From: Toxorhynchites rutilus septentrionalis
Taxonomy: Eukaryota; Arthropoda; Insecta; Diptera; Culicidae
Assembly: GCF_029784135.1 (NCBI RefSeq)
Contig: NC_073744.1
Coordinates: 29,060,981 to 29,124,980, forward strand
DNA length: 64,000 bases
Reading direction: 5' to 3'
The notes below the pieces were generated by a model. The model was not told the DNA's origin. It saw nothing but the letters and a program-made list of their open reading frames with translations, and did not search any database. Of this stretch, positions 12,305 to 24,796 are shown piece after piece (position 1 is the stretch's first letter; every line of letters starts with the position of its first letter). A program made the translations under genes and the position numbers.

Positions 12305-12712
12305 GTTAAAACAATAGTCATTCATTAAAAATGAGTTTTAAGCATACTTAAAAATTTCATGGTAGAAAAATAAAAACAAGAAATTGGGGTTGCTGTGATT
12401 CGAGAAATAAAACCTTACATACTTCTTGTTTACATGATAAACTAGCTGGCAAACGTTGTTCTGCCATATAATGTATTTCTAGAGAATATTATTATTTGGT
12501 AAAAATAACGAATATACTTCAAGAGAGTTTGTATGTTATCGTTCAGATCTGTAAAATTTATCTAAATGTTGATTTTCATAGCGAAACATACATATGCGTA
12601 CCTCTTATTTTCGAATTTTTCCTTTTTATTTTAAATATCCTTCTGATATATAAAGATATGCATAGTCAATTTTTTCGAATTTTTCTAATCATCTCAAATA
12701 TTTTCAAAAGTA

Positions 12713-13246
12713 CAGTAAAACCTGTTTTTGTGCGATTTTTTTTTGTGCGATTTTCTATTCTTGTGCGGTTTTTTTGTGCGGTGTATGAAAAGAAGCATGT
12801 TTGACGAAGTTATCGTCCATTTAGTTTTTTTCGATGGTTTATATGCATTTCAGTGCGAAAAAAAAACATATTTGCGTCGCAATTATCCACTTCTGAAATC
12901 ATTCCCCTCGTCTCATCAAATGCTTCTAAGTTTTTGCATGACATGATTTCTAACAGCAACACGTTTCGACATGCAACTAAAAGCACAAACAGCCACGCAC
13001 AACCGAAAAGGCAAAGTGTCCCATCGCAAAGCAGGGAAACAAAAAGAAATTGAACGGTGAATGGCGTGGATTTGAGTTATTTTCTTGAGGGAAACTTTTT
13101 TATGCGGTCCCTATCTAACGCACAAAAAAAGTTGTTTTTAAAATGTGTACCGAATTTTTTAAAGCTGCTGGTTAAGTTTCGCATGATTTTTTTTATGCGA
13201 CTTTTTTTGTGTGGTCCCTATCCCCCGCACTAGAAAGGTTTGCCTG
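12713..13246. mobile_element. 534-bp pogo-type MITE, TA target
   Basis: The left end is TA-CAGTAAAACCTGTTTTTGTG. The right end, reverse-complemented, is TA-CAGGCAAACCTTTCTAGTGC. The CAG-start repeats and TA duplication fit the pogo/Tigger group. The interior has repeated TGTGCGATTTTTTT-like blocks. The open frames here are read-throughs of this low-complexity sequence. Confidence 0.75.
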
Positions 13247-13415
13247 TACTCTATCATTCCAATTTGGGTGAAGACAAACTCACAAAATATATGGACGATG
13301 TGGGTTAAAACTTTTAAAAATATAATGGGTAACTCCTAACCATATATTTTACCACAATGATGTATTTGGAAAAGTTGTTGAAAATTATAAGCAAATTCAT
13401 AAAATTTATTGAACA

Positions 13416-14222
13416 CTAGCTGACCCGGCAAACTTCATCCCGCCCAAAATTTAGTTTTCGCAGAGCTATTCATTGATTGATGTTCTAATCTACCCTTTAA
13501 AATGATTTTTTATAGCTCGACTCGACATTATAATATCAAATTATTTTCGGACACAATTCTCGTGCAAGATTTTTCATCCACTTGCAAATAACATGTTTCT
13601 CCGTTAATATGTGTATTATTTTATGTGAATATGTGTATTATTTTTATGGAACCCCCTCTCCATTCCAGAGAAGGGAGGGATGTCATACCATCATAGAAAC
13701 ATTTTTCATATCCAACATCCTCATATCCCAAATTTGGCTCCATTTTCTTTATAAGTTCTCGAGTTATGCAGAAATATATGGCAGCTTCCCCCTAGAGAGA
13801 GAGGAAGAGTGTCAAACCATCATAGAAACGTTTATCGATCCCTAAAACCTCTATATGCCATGTTTAATTCCATTTGCTTGATTAGTTCTCGAGTAATTCA
13901 TCGCACCCCTTCCCTGTAGAGGAGGGGAGGAGTGTCAAACTACTTAAGAAACTTTTCGGTTCTCATCTAACCTCCACATGCCAAACTTGGTTTCATTTGC
14001 TAGATTAATTCTCGAGTTATGCAGAAATTTGTGTTTCATTTGTATGGCAGCCCCCCTTATAGAGGGGGTGGTGTGTTTATCCAACATAGAAACATTAATT
14101 GCACCCTAAAACGTTCACACGCCGATTTTGGGTTCGTTTGTTTGATTAATTGTCGAGTTATGCTGAAATTTGTGTTTCATTAGTATGGCAGCCCCCCATT
14201 AGAGAAGGGGGATATATATAGA
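13416..14222 (-). mobile_element. Non-autonomous Helitron with internal tandem repeats
   Basis: On the minus strand it begins TCTATATATATCCCC and ends in CCGGGTCAGCTAG, bounded by A and T. Comparison with family M copy 1 gives an empty site reading GAACATGA, so the insertion fell exactly between A and T. That is the Helitron target rule. Inside are four to five diverged repeats of about 120-140 bases, each with a GTATGGCAGCCCCC block and TCTCGAGTTATGCAGAAAT. It has no Rep-helicase. The same family occurs at 51726-52402. Confidence 0.85.
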
Positions 14223-14302
14223 TGACGGAATAGAACGGTATAGAACGACAAACATATTAAAAGGTCCTATTTACTAGAAAAAAAGACAATAATTGAGAGA
14301 TA

Positions 14303-15009
14303 CACTGACGTCTCGATCAAATCACACTCAAAAGAAATTTTCGCGTGATAAAATGAAAACGTGATATATTCGAAACAGATATTTTTATGAAACCAAAAAA
14401 CTCTTATTTTTTTCTCCAATATGTATGTTTTAAACATTATTTCCCGTGCAACATGCAAAGTTCATAGTAAAACATTTATTACAATATTCATCACATGGAC
14501 ACGTAAAACAACACGGTATAACATGATATAACGAAATTATAGTTGCAGTGCTTTTCTCATAGCAATTTCTTTAGTTTTCTCGAAGACATTGTGTGAAAGA
14601 CATTGTAGTTTAATTTAAGTTCTTCCCATTCTATCGTATTATTCAAATCTTGAATTAAAGTTTTGTGTCAATTGCATTCTGTTTTTCAAAGCTTCTATTT
14701 CCGGTTGATTGCTGTAATTTTTCCGGTTGATTACTGTCTTTTTTCTTCATTTTCACTTTTCCCAACATCAGTATCTTCACGCTTTTCTGATGGATCATTA
14801 ACTATACCGTTAATTTGGCTGTCGGAAAGGTGTGTGTGAATTATTCTTCCTTCTTCGAGTTCAATAATTTAACGGCAGATTGAACTTTTCATATAATTTC
14901 TCATTTTTCAAAAAACGTGATAAAATCGAAACATTTTCAGTGATAAATTCGAGAGTGATAAAAACGAAACGTGATAAGAACACCCTGTGATGTCAACGAG
15001 ACGTCACAG
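14303..15009. mobile_element. 707-bp MITE with GACGTCTCG termini, TA target
   Basis: The ends are CACTGACGTCTCG and, reverse-complemented, CTGTGACGTCTCG, flanked by TA at 14301-14302 and 15010-15011. Removing it rejoins family M sequence. The subterminal regions share a CGTGATA motif on both arms (ATGAAAACGTGATAT on the left, ATCACGTTTCG on the right after reverse complement). There is no coding frame of note. Confidence 0.7.
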
Positions 15010-15230
15010 TATTTTCTTAAATATCTCGAGAATGGCTGCATTCTGAAGGAGATTGATAATGAGCTTTTTTGTTTTAAATCATGTCAGGATTCATATTTCG
15101 TGGCTAAAAATGATTGTTTACATACAAAAATTCGAAGTTTCGAGAATCCATAAAAAATCGATGTTCCACAAAGTTTCTCAAAAATAGTTTTAAATTTAAA
15201 TTTTTTAAATTTTCTAAATATTCAATTTTA

Positions 15231-16899
15231 TGTGGAAAGAATTGAAAAAAAATGCATATATAAATCAAAAAAATTAAATTGAGAAAGAAAATAATTGAAA
15301 ATGTTTTCTTCAAATATCACGAGAACTTTCAGTTGTTGAACGTCTGATGGCTTCTCTTCTCCGATAGTAGGTTCAATATTTCCTCATGATCATGAGGGAT
15401 CTCAACTGGAAACGTAACATTTGAAGTATGCAGGGGAATCGTTTGTTGATGGGTGGCATAATCTAGCGATCGACGGATATTCCCTCAAAGCACAATATAT
15501 TGAGTTCGCAAACTCCAAGTCGATGAAGCGGAATTAGTATGTTAAACCAAGTGATTTGCTCGTCGCGTAAAAACATCCCAGGACCTATTGCAAGTAGTGA
15601 AATGTAACGACAGGAACTGCTATATTGAACCAAGGAGTAGTGTAAATCAACATTAATTTAAACCAGTCAATGTTCCTCTCAGCTGAACGTCAAATGGGTT
15701 GAAAGCACCAATCCCAACTGATGTCAGCATTAATTTTCCATCCATGTTTGTTTAAAATCCTATGAACTTGTCGGAAGTTCTTCCGATGCCACTACTTGTA
15801 TATAATAAATTTCCGTAAGAACAATTGATTCCGACCTTGGCAGATATTTGATTTTTTTATGTTGAACGAACGACTTTGACTTTGTGTAAAGATTAGCGTT
15901 ACGTAACATAAGGGGGCGGGGGATTTGTCTTGCGTTTCTTTTTGTTACATAGCGGGGAGGGGGTCCAAAAAACACATTTTTAGCGTTACGTCATTTGTGC
16001 CCGATGCCTATAGATGCATAGATGACGGGGTTGCCACATATACAGAATATTCTGTATTTTACAGATTTTGCGACAAATTTCAGATACAGAGTCTGCATAT
16101 ACAGAATTACAGATTTAGAGCAAAGATACAGAATTTAATTTTTTTTCTTAAATTCAAATTAAAATATTTAATAAATTACAGTGCATTTTCACTGTCTACC
16201 TTCTTACTAATAAACTTTGTTTTTTTTTGTTGAGACGTAAATATACCTTGATTTATAAAAATGTTTTGAACCATACGAAATGTCACCTCACCTCTCCACT
16301 CCGGCTAAGGTCGTTTGTGGGGCACTTTTTCATAATTCTCGCACAACTTTTGAAAAGGTCCAATATAATCGATCTTTATCACTACTTTCACCACTAGCAG
16401 TCAATAACAATAACTTTGAAAACCCAATCGTAACTATTGTTGCGTGATTTGAGTTTAAAGTTGTTTGTTACATTAGACGCTCTGACTGCTGCGTTTGCAC
16501 ATTGGTCATATTACGTTGCATGATAAGAATTTGAAACTAACTACTAAACAACAATCCAGACATCAACATTTCGTTCTAAAGACAGATTATTATTGTTATC
16601 ACTCTTCGAATTGCACTTAAATCGAAAACAACACGCGAAAGAAACAAAAACTCAAAACGACCGAAGTACGACTGTTTTGTTACTTCGGACTTTCCGAGCG
16701 TCGAAGGTAAAGTAAATTACTAAATTAGGCTAGTAAATTAAAAAAAAAGTAAAATATATATATATATTTCCTGGTAAAGTAAATAAGCATATCAACTTAC
16801 TAAATTATTCATTACTTTACCCTCAATTTCAAATCAAAATTTTATTTGATAAAAAATCCAACAATCCAATTTAAAAACCAGAAGGTTAGTGTGACACTA
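15231..16899. other. AT-rich intergenic stretch
   Basis: No gene is supportable. At 16024 a GGTTGCCACATATACAGAAT motif resembles the end of a hAT-like element (compare 33312), followed by repeated ATACAGA/TACAG blocks to about 16140. No partner end was found. A short (AT)n run lies near 16755-16768. Confidence 0.35.
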
Positions 16900-17440
16900 T
16901 CGCGTTGTTAACGTAGGACTATAAAATTAATATCGACGAGACCAAAAATTATGAAAATTTAAGAATGAAGTACTCTTCAGTACAAGTATTTGATAACTCT
17001 GACAAACGTCAATGGCATCGAGATTCCTCGTAGCTTGCTTGGATCATCGGTGACGACAACGTTACGGTCCCCAAATTTGTAGTCCGTGCTAGGTAAACAC
17101 ATTTCGGTGAGTGCGCGCAAAAAAAATTGTCTAATTCCGAGCAAATCAAGAAATTTCGGGAGATTCGCGTAAAAAAGATTGTCCCGTCATAGGTGCGCGC
17201 TCGTCACAACTGCACTCGCACACGCACTCGGAAGATTTCTCTTCGCAACGAGATAACGCCGATCGCCTTTAAAAATAACAATATTTTCAATGGTTTGCCT
17301 TCATAGTGGTATTTGAGCTATTGAAACAAGTTTTTGGGGTAAATAAGTAACAAACATCGCTCGTAGACATTTTATCTTCTTAATGAATCGAAGGCATCGT
17401 TGAGCCGTCAAACTTCATTTCTGCGACGTAACGCTCTCGT
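16900..17440 (-). mobile_element. Decayed family P copy
   Basis: The left edge has TTAACGTAGGACTATAA, a degraded end palindrome. Bases 17318-17380 repeat the family P body (TTGAAACAAGTTTTTGG..AAGTAACAA..GTAGACATTTTATCTT). Base 17425 onward has CGTAACGCTCTCG as in other copies. The middle is diverged and there is no TATA motif. Confidence 0.5.
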
Positions 17441-18035
17441 AGGGGAACCGCGGGTAAGACGGACAGTGGCGGTATAATGCACAGATGGTTGATTTGTATA
17501 GTTGCATTATGAATTTCAAATTTCTGTTGATGGGAACACCTTCTACATGCTATTCTATAATATTTAAACCATTCTATGACAATGAATACTGATCAAAAGT
17601 GGAATAGTGAAAAAAAACCGAAAATCAAACATGATTCCGCGTGTGAATGTAAATTTTGCAGCTTCGATATTAAGCACTTTGAGTGGTTTAATTGCAAAAT
17701 GAAATTCTCTGATACACCCAAAATTGGTTTTTAGCTCATGTTTTGTCATCCCGATTTATGACATTAAATGAGACATAACATAACAGAAAATGTCATGACT
17801 CACAATTACTGGTAAGCATTTGTATAATATACATGGTACAGCAATATAAGATTAATACGAGCGAGCGAAACAAAAGACAAATAAGCTTTCCGTATACTTT
17901 GCCACATACACGGCCCAGACCGAGATAGATATTGTTCTCCTTCATGCGCTCCTTTTTTACTCTTAGAAAACACTCCACAACTTCATTTCATAATCAGATG
18001 CAATATTATCACGTATTTGCTGAACAACTGCTGAA
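17441..18035. other. Unassigned AT-rich stretch
   Basis: GGGTAAGACGGACAGTGGCG near 17450 looks like one end of a mosquito MITE, but I found no matching end. No gene is seen. Confidence 0.3.
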
Positions 18036-18039
18036 GCAT

Positions 18040-18125
18040 CATTAGCCATGTGGATAGCGTGGTCGTGAAAAATAGCTTTGCATTCCAGCCGGCCTTGGTT
18101 CGATCCCCATTGACGTCGTATGTAT
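18040..18125 (+). mobile_element. tRNA-like SINE head fragment
   Basis: TGGATAGCGTGGTCGTG followed after about 35 bases by GGCCTTGGTTCGATCCCC resembles Pol III A and B boxes of a tRNA-derived SINE. No clear tail or target duplication was found. A true tRNA is unlikely because I cannot fold complete acceptor and D arms. Confidence 0.4.
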
Positions 18126-20072
18126 TTTTTTTTGGCACAATCCCAAATGAAATGAGAAAAGAAAACAGAAAGAGATGTCTGCACGCATACATACAAACTA
18201 TTTTTAAGCTTTTGAAACAGCTCATGATTTGCGCATTTGACTCTCCAACACACTAAATGGATCACATGTTTTCTGCCAACGCTAGTTTGTGTGTAGTTAT
18301 ACAGTAGAACCTCGAATATCCGCAAGCGGATGATCCGCGGTGCGGTTTTCATCTTACCCCCATATATTCCGGTTAGAAATCACGTCACGTCAAAAAATTA
18401 TCTTTATGTTGAAACTTTTCAAGACAACATTCCTCAAATGGCGTGAGAGCAAGGAAAACGTTACAGTAATTGTTTAATTCAAAAACATCGCTCCAACCAA
18501 GTTCAAGAGAACTGCAGCTGTCACATGCAATGATCCGCAAAATAACCGATAAAGATACCATATGTAGACCTCTTATGAGAGACCAGTTTGTTACACTGTA
18601 TACAATGGTTTAGTTCGGAAACATGTTACCCACCTTGAGCTAAAATAAGACACTAGAACGACTACATTTCCACCAAGAAACGTCGAAATTACATCAGAAT
18701 CGTGTGTCGAGAGTGAGGACTTTATTCTCATGCCTTCCTCATTTTGATAGTTTAACTCACAACACAAAAGCCACAGAGAGCTCGATACAATTGGTTCATC
18801 CATCTTGAATAGCTAAGTTTGCGCTTATTCATGAACAACAACAACAGAAGCAGCTGCAACACGAAGTAAGCAAGTTTCGATTTCGCCATTGAAACTAAGT
18901 CAAAGTTGAACTCCACTGAGAACAGAGAACGAAAGGTTTATGTTTCGAATCTTCAGTGGGTGATCCCGCGGGCAAACTTCATCGCTACCCTGGAATGAGA
19001 ATCTCGGTGTGGATATACTAGAGTGTTTACACAGATACTTCTGAAAGCTTCTCGCATTAAAAACGCATTAAAACCGATAATTAGCGAATCGATAGCATTC
19101 TCTGGACGGAGACAAATTACAGTTTTTGTCCGAGCAAATCACCTCAGCTAATCTATTCCAGAAAGTTCCTCGATTGCCCAATCGTTCCGAAAAGAACGGG
19201 AAAGGCCACCGTTGAGAAAACACGGAATCAAATAAACATAGATTACCCTCTCAGCACAATTTATCCGTCTCCTTTGGCCCCACCCGACGGTGGGAAGCGG
19301 TCGGGTAGAATCCGGAAGTCAGTCAGCTTCCTTCCACCGGCAAAGTGCCCTTGCCAGTTGCCCCATCGTCTTATAGCTTTTCTGCCGGGGCTCTTCTTCG
19401 CTCGGATTCCAGACGCTGAAACATAAGTTACTCTTGGAGAGCAAGCAGCCTCTGCTCGCCGGAGGAAGAGCGGAAGATCTTCACCCGGGAAGAAAGCTTT
19501 TAAGGATGATGGTGTGGCTTCGGGCTGGAAAACCGACGACTGTCGGTGTAACTAAGTGTACCCTCTCTCAGCTGTCGGTCGATTCGGCAGCGTGCAAACA
19601 TTGGGGGCAAAACCGTGGGGCATCATATCGGTTCGGAGAGTCAGGGAAAACGATCCGGTGGTCGCTGCCGCCAGTGCATGGGAAAAGTTGCAGGAACCTT
19701 CATCACCATGCCAGATTCGTTTCCGGTGTCATCCCGCCCCGCCTGCCTTCGTCGTTGCACTGTTGAGAAAATTTATGGTTAAACTAAAATATATTAAAAG
19801 TGCATCGAGCAGAATTTATATCGTCTTGAGTATTCCCATGGGCGCCTGAGGGGTGGGAACTCCGCCGAGTGCTACAACTTCCAGTGTTGTCAGTGTTGTT
19901 TTTGTTGACGTCTCAAATAAACGTAAGGGATATTGGAATAGTAATTACCGTTATCGCATTCATTATGGGCATTTTTCTCGCTTTGAAAGTTTTTTTTTTT
20001 CGTTCACGATTGAATGGAATTGAAAACGATGCAAAATATAATTAATTCCACATTGACTATATATTCATCATA
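18126..20072. other. Low-copy stretch with a GC-richer island at 19260-19860
   Basis: From 19260 to 19860 the sequence is clearly GC-richer than its surroundings. It holds overlapping frames (110 codons at 19434-19766, 97 codons at 19556-19849) without any known domain. It could be a host exon, UTR or regulatory island. A pogo-like CAGTAGAACCTCGAATATCC motif after TA lies at about 18303, without a convincing partner end. Confidence 0.35.
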
Positions 20073-20589
20073 GAGGGTGTTCAATCGAGATGAAAAATGT
20101 AAGGTGGGAAAAATACACTTGAAAAACAAATTTTATTAACTCCATATGATCTAGATTGAGACGAAAAGTTATCCGCTTGTGTCCTAGTTTCAAACGAATG
20201 AAATGTTCAGCACCCTAATTGTGAAAAAAAATTACAAATACTGACAAGAGATAAACTTCCATAAAGTCGCTCTAAAATCCCAACATTAGACATTAGAATA
20301 CTAATTCTGTTGTAAGAAGACATCAAAGAAAAGATGAAACATTTTAGTTCGTGACATGTTCTGTTTATTTTTAAAATTATGAATGCATGCGAAAAATATT
20401 TTTCGGAAATATGTTATTATTTTCTGTATATCCTCTTTCGACAATATTCATTGACACATTCAATTTTGTACCATACGAGTAACTGACTGTTATGCCTATC
20501 TTCCTGACTACTAATAAAATCAAAATTAAACACAACCAAAACCCGTAAATCTTCCCACCTTTTGTTCTTCATCTCGGTGTGTTGATGGG
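20073..20589. mobile_element. MITE, about 517 bp, TA-flanked
   Basis: The left arm ATCGAGATGAAAAATG..AAGGTGGGAA and the right arm, reverse-complemented, ACCGAGATGAAGAACA..AAGGTGGGAA are subterminal inverted repeats of about 30 bp. TA lies on both sides (20071-20072, 20590-20591). The outermost 8-10 bases match poorly, so the exact ends are uncertain. Confidence 0.55.
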
Positions 20590-20591
20590 TA

Positions 20592-23500
20592 AGGGCAAAA
20601 TTGTGATGTTAAAATGACTGGAACTGTGGCAATAAGAGCATTGAAAAGTTAAAAGGGATTTTTTTTACGGTGAAAGCTAGGTTTGTAATATACTCTTATT
20701 TATATCTTATTTTATGTTCCAGCTCAAGAGAACAAATCAACCCAAATAAAAATTCTTCTTTAAGAGCGTTCTGCTCTGTTACACTGCTTGCTGGGGCTAT
20801 ACGCAATCTCTGCCAGTTTGTTTGATCATGCCGAAAGGCAGTATTTCAGCTGCATTCAGGATACCAACGAAAAAAGATTTAGAATTGTTCACAAATCTGA
20901 ACCTGGCGATTGTTTATTTGCGTATAAAAAAAAAATATGAGTTGCGACAGGTACAACAGGAGAATTTGCAATGTTCCAACAGTCATGATGGGTAGTTTCC
21001 ACTGCGTGCAATGGATTAATGTATTTTACAAGAGTAGTTTTTACGAAGCAAAGTGAGTTCGGTTTTGACGAGAGTTCCGATCGGGCAGTCGTCGGATGCA
21101 GACGCATTTTAGTTCGCTCCACGTTTGGTTTTTTCTTCGTCGTGCAACATGTTCAAACGTGTTTCGGTTTCATCCACCGTGAGAGAATTTGTCAAATGTC
21201 GGTTGATTTTCGCGAGTGTCTTCGAAAAGTAGTTGTTCAGAAAGGCTGAAAGTGTATTTTTTTCCGTTTTTTCGCCCAATTGCCCAATTTATCGAACCGG
21301 CTCAGACTTGTTCGCGTGTTTTCTCTCCATCAGGATTAGTGCGAAGTGTTTGTGTGTGTATATGTCGTAGTGCATTTATCACCGCGGAAGAAACTGCAGG
21401 CGTTATGCTACATCGTGAGCTAAGTGCTTCTCTTCATTCTTTTATTTTTTTTCATAAAGATTTGGATGCGATATAATGTGCAAGTCCCTTTGTGGGGAGG
21501 TGGGTCCACAAGTGTCGCGTACAGTGGGACCTCTATTCTTGTGTTTTGAATTCCCCTTTTTCCCTTTATAATGGGTTCACCCAATAATTATAGCGATATC
21601 CAGTATACATATTTTATATAGACGGAAAGTTTTTTTTAATTATCGCCCCATTCACGCATGATGGCGTTGGAGACTCTTCGTGTCGCTGTGTTCTTAATCG
21701 TCCCGCTCTCTGTGTTGATAGGCGACGTTCCTCTCTTAGACGTGTATGTATGTGTAAGGTGGTTTGTTTTGTAGATGACTGATGCTTCTCGTGTTTGAGA
21801 GTAGCAAGAGCGGAGTAATACAATGTGTTGCTGGCGGACTGAACCGATCGGATGGCGGCAAAGTTTACTCTTTTCCTTTTCATTCTCATAACTGAAAATG
21901 TATGTGTCGAGAGGGGGTTTTTGTTGTAGAGCTAAAGAAAACTGTTCTTCTCAAGTTCTCTCTTCTCTTCTCCAGCAAAATTCTCTTTTCTCTCAGACAT
22001 ACATTACACGGGTTTCATTTGGTTTGCACTGGCAGCCGCACCGTTGCAATTCTGTGTAGCCATTTACTTCTCGCAATTGCATATGATTCGTGCGGCCGCA
22101 TTTTCGCCGCATGTTGGGGAGCTTTAGCTTGTTTCGTCCCACTGTAATTATTTAATTCCTTTCTGTAGAATAGTGATTCTGAAAGTAGTGGAGGATTTGA
22201 CAACGGCTTTCTCATGTAGCAGCGAGTGTCGGGAAGTCTTCATCAGGTGTAACATGAACCGACATGTTTTTGCACTTTATTGGAACGATTGATATTGCTA
22301 TGGAGTGGTGCGGAAAGGAAGGGGATTTTCAGATGTGCACTTTTTTCATTTGGTTAGATGGTGTTGGTGCGCAGTTGTTCAGCATTTTTGATTGCTCTCT
22401 TCACTTATCCTCAGTGTTTGTGCAAGCTTTCTTTTTTCTATTTCTCGAGTTCATCGCTGGTATTTTTTTCTTTTCAATATATGTTTTTGTTTCTTTCGTT
22501 TAGGGATGATTCAATCCATCGTTGTTTATCTGATGTATTGTGCGGATAGTGCCTGATAGCGAGCGTCACTTCGCGTTGGGGACGAGATGATTTGTATGCA
22601 AGGTTAAATACACTTCGCCTTGTTTTCGCAGTGGGGTGGTGTTCGTAGTCAGATCCATGGTTCAATTATGTTGGAGATTTTTAATTTCAGAATTTCATAA
22701 TCTGAGTCAGAAGACTCTAACTTTAGTTTTCATTTGAAGTAAGTTAGCTAGTTGAAAGAATTTATGCATTTATATTAGTTTTTGGCTCCCGGTTTTTCAA
22801 TTCCAGCCACTAAATTGAGTTTATAAACTCATATTATAGGTTTTTCATTTGTTTAGTTCTCTAGGTTACCTTCTCAAGTTTCCGTAACATAACTCCCCGC
22901 CATCGTTATTAGAGTTCGATACAGAGTACGCGGAATGAATAACTAAATATATCACCCGTCTTATTGTTTCCACAGGAATTTAGATGCGTACGTACGATAA
23001 AATAACAAATATATAGCCAGTCCAATCATATTAACAGGTTTTCCTTTTCGGGATACTTAAAGATAATCTTCGCCGCGTGTTATGACTTATAAGTCTTTCA
23101 GAATTTTGTTTCATCGAGTGGTCGATAGTTCGCCTATACATAATCACATCACTTACCGCAGTGAATCCTGATTTTTCTTAACCATTCCCACTAACAACTA
23201 TCCTTTCCATGATAAACGCTAGGGAACCACGCTATAGAGGCGACCCTTCTGGCCTTCGGGCGGCGAATATCATACTAACATTCCTTCCCTTCCCCTGGTG
23301 ACTGTAAGGACGTGGCCGGCGTCGTTATTGACCATTTAAAGCTCGAATCACTGGAATTGCACAACGAGAATGATTTGCTAGTCCCAAGCGTCATTCTGTG
23401 TGTTCTTTGTGCAATTTGGTTGGTTCAGGTCAATCACGGAGAGCAACTACGAATTGTACAGTCTACCCAAGCTCAAGCTCAAGCTCAAGCTCAATCAAAG

Positions 23501-23941
23501 TGAGTTCGGTTTTGACGTAGGACTACGCCTTTGATTTCTATATAGGGGGGTCACTCTACGAAAAATGTAACGTTTATTAAGAGTTTTCAAATGCATATTA
23601 CGCAGAATCGCTCTTACGATATATGTTGTAATATATACCATTAGACGGTAAATTTATCCAGCATTTTTTCTCCTAAGACATCAACAGTGGAAATAATAAA
23701 ACAAGTGAGCAATTCAACAAATAAGAAAGGTACGTTTTGCGAGCGAATGCGAAGGTAAATAATGTATTATGCATTCTTTCTTTCAACTTTTCTTTCTTTC
23801 CCATGAATGTTGTATGCAACATAAAATAATGTGCAATAGTTCGTACTATCAAACAAATTAGCAAGACCTTTTCCGAATCCAGTTGAAGATAGTCCAGATA
23901 GTGAATGACTTCTGTATATGACAGAGTGACGAACATCTTAA
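20592..23941. other. Low-copy region, possible 5' exon or promoter DNA of a host gene
   Basis: Between about 21000 and 22650 the sequence is rich in TCTC/GAGA, TTCG and pyrimidine tracts, unlike the surrounding AT-rich repeats. Frames up to 91 codons occur on both strands without domains. A 22-base exact repeat links 21049-21070 to 23496-23517. A hexamer run (AAGCTC)n occupies 23468-23492. The bases at 23514-23545 show a family P/Q end-1 motif. I cannot define exons. Confidence 0.3.
23468..23492. repeat. Hexanucleotide microsatellite (AAGCTC)n
   Basis: About four units of AAGCTC/CTCAAG occur in tandem just before the 22-base repeat and the end-1 motif. Confidence 0.8.
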
Positions 23942-24792
23942 GATGAAGGTGGAAGCTAGCCATTGTAGTAGTATAGGTAAAACCACGTGTAAAAATGGGG
24001 TAATAGTGTTTGTGAGAGAAGAGCAAAACACACGTAAATAGATCAATTCACTTACCAGACTGTGTAGCGCTTCATTGACACGAGTCTTTGAATGCATTTG
24101 AGAAAAATAACAATTTTTCCGATGAACAATTGCAAATATAAATATATATATAGAAGGTGCATTTGCATATGAAGTGAAATTCTGATTATACGCGAGCGTA
24201 ACATGAGCAAATTTATAACCGCATAGTAACTCGATGTTGATAATTCCTTAATATTTTCTTTCGTTGATCGTATTATTTTCACATATTCACGTTGGAGAGC
24301 CTTAACCCTTGTCTTCGTTGGTCGAGGCAATTTGAATGTAACTTTTCCGTTTACTATTTTTGAAAGCAGAGGCAGCCGTGGCAGTGTTCTGAGCTCTGCA
24401 ATACAATTTTCTTACCCAATGTTAAAGTTACCAAAACTTACATTATAGACCCATCAACGCGAAAATAATAATTGTATTGATATCAACACAATTTTATTCT
24501 ATTGATTTTCATGACATGAAACGCTATGACTCAGGAATATCATTTTATTGAGTAGTTCGAGTTTTCCGACGTTTTTCACTATACAGTGCGACAGCAGATG
24601 AAAATTTAATATCTTGTGAGTAATCGATTAGAGTTTGGTTTATATTACTTGATGGGAAGTGTGCGAAAACGATAATTTTCTTCACACTGTTTCGCAAAAT
24701 TACTGATTTTCTGGAAGGGTGAGGTGAGGGAGGAAGATGAAAGAAATGAGCGCCATTGTGGCAGCCATTTGTGGCTAGCTTCCACCTTCACC
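23942..24792. mobile_element. 851-bp MITE, TTAA-flanked
   Basis: The left end reads GATGAAGGTGGAAGCTAGCC. The right end, reverse-complemented, reads GGTGAAGGTGGAAGCTAGCC. Both are flanked by TTAA (23938-23941, 24793-24796), which is the piggyBac-type target. The inverted repeat is about 22 bp. Inside, frames on the minus strand (117 and 92 codons) show no transposase motif. Confidence 0.6.
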
Positions 24793-24796
24793 TTAA

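Larger units (their letters stand above)
13325..15230. repeat. Family M copy 2, split by two insertions
   Basis: Bases 13325-13415 match 190-300, bases 14223-14300 match 290-350, and bases 15012-15230 match 350-575. The left arm of the palindrome is absent. A Helitron (13416-14222) and a TA-flanked MITE (14303-15009) interrupt it, and removing both restores collinearity with copy 1. Confidence 0.7.

Noticed and set aside
18303..18597. Possible pogo-type element (TA-CAGTAGAACCTCG ... CACTG-TA)
   Set aside because: Only CAGT and TA agree between the two proposed ends; the inverted repeat does not extend inward.
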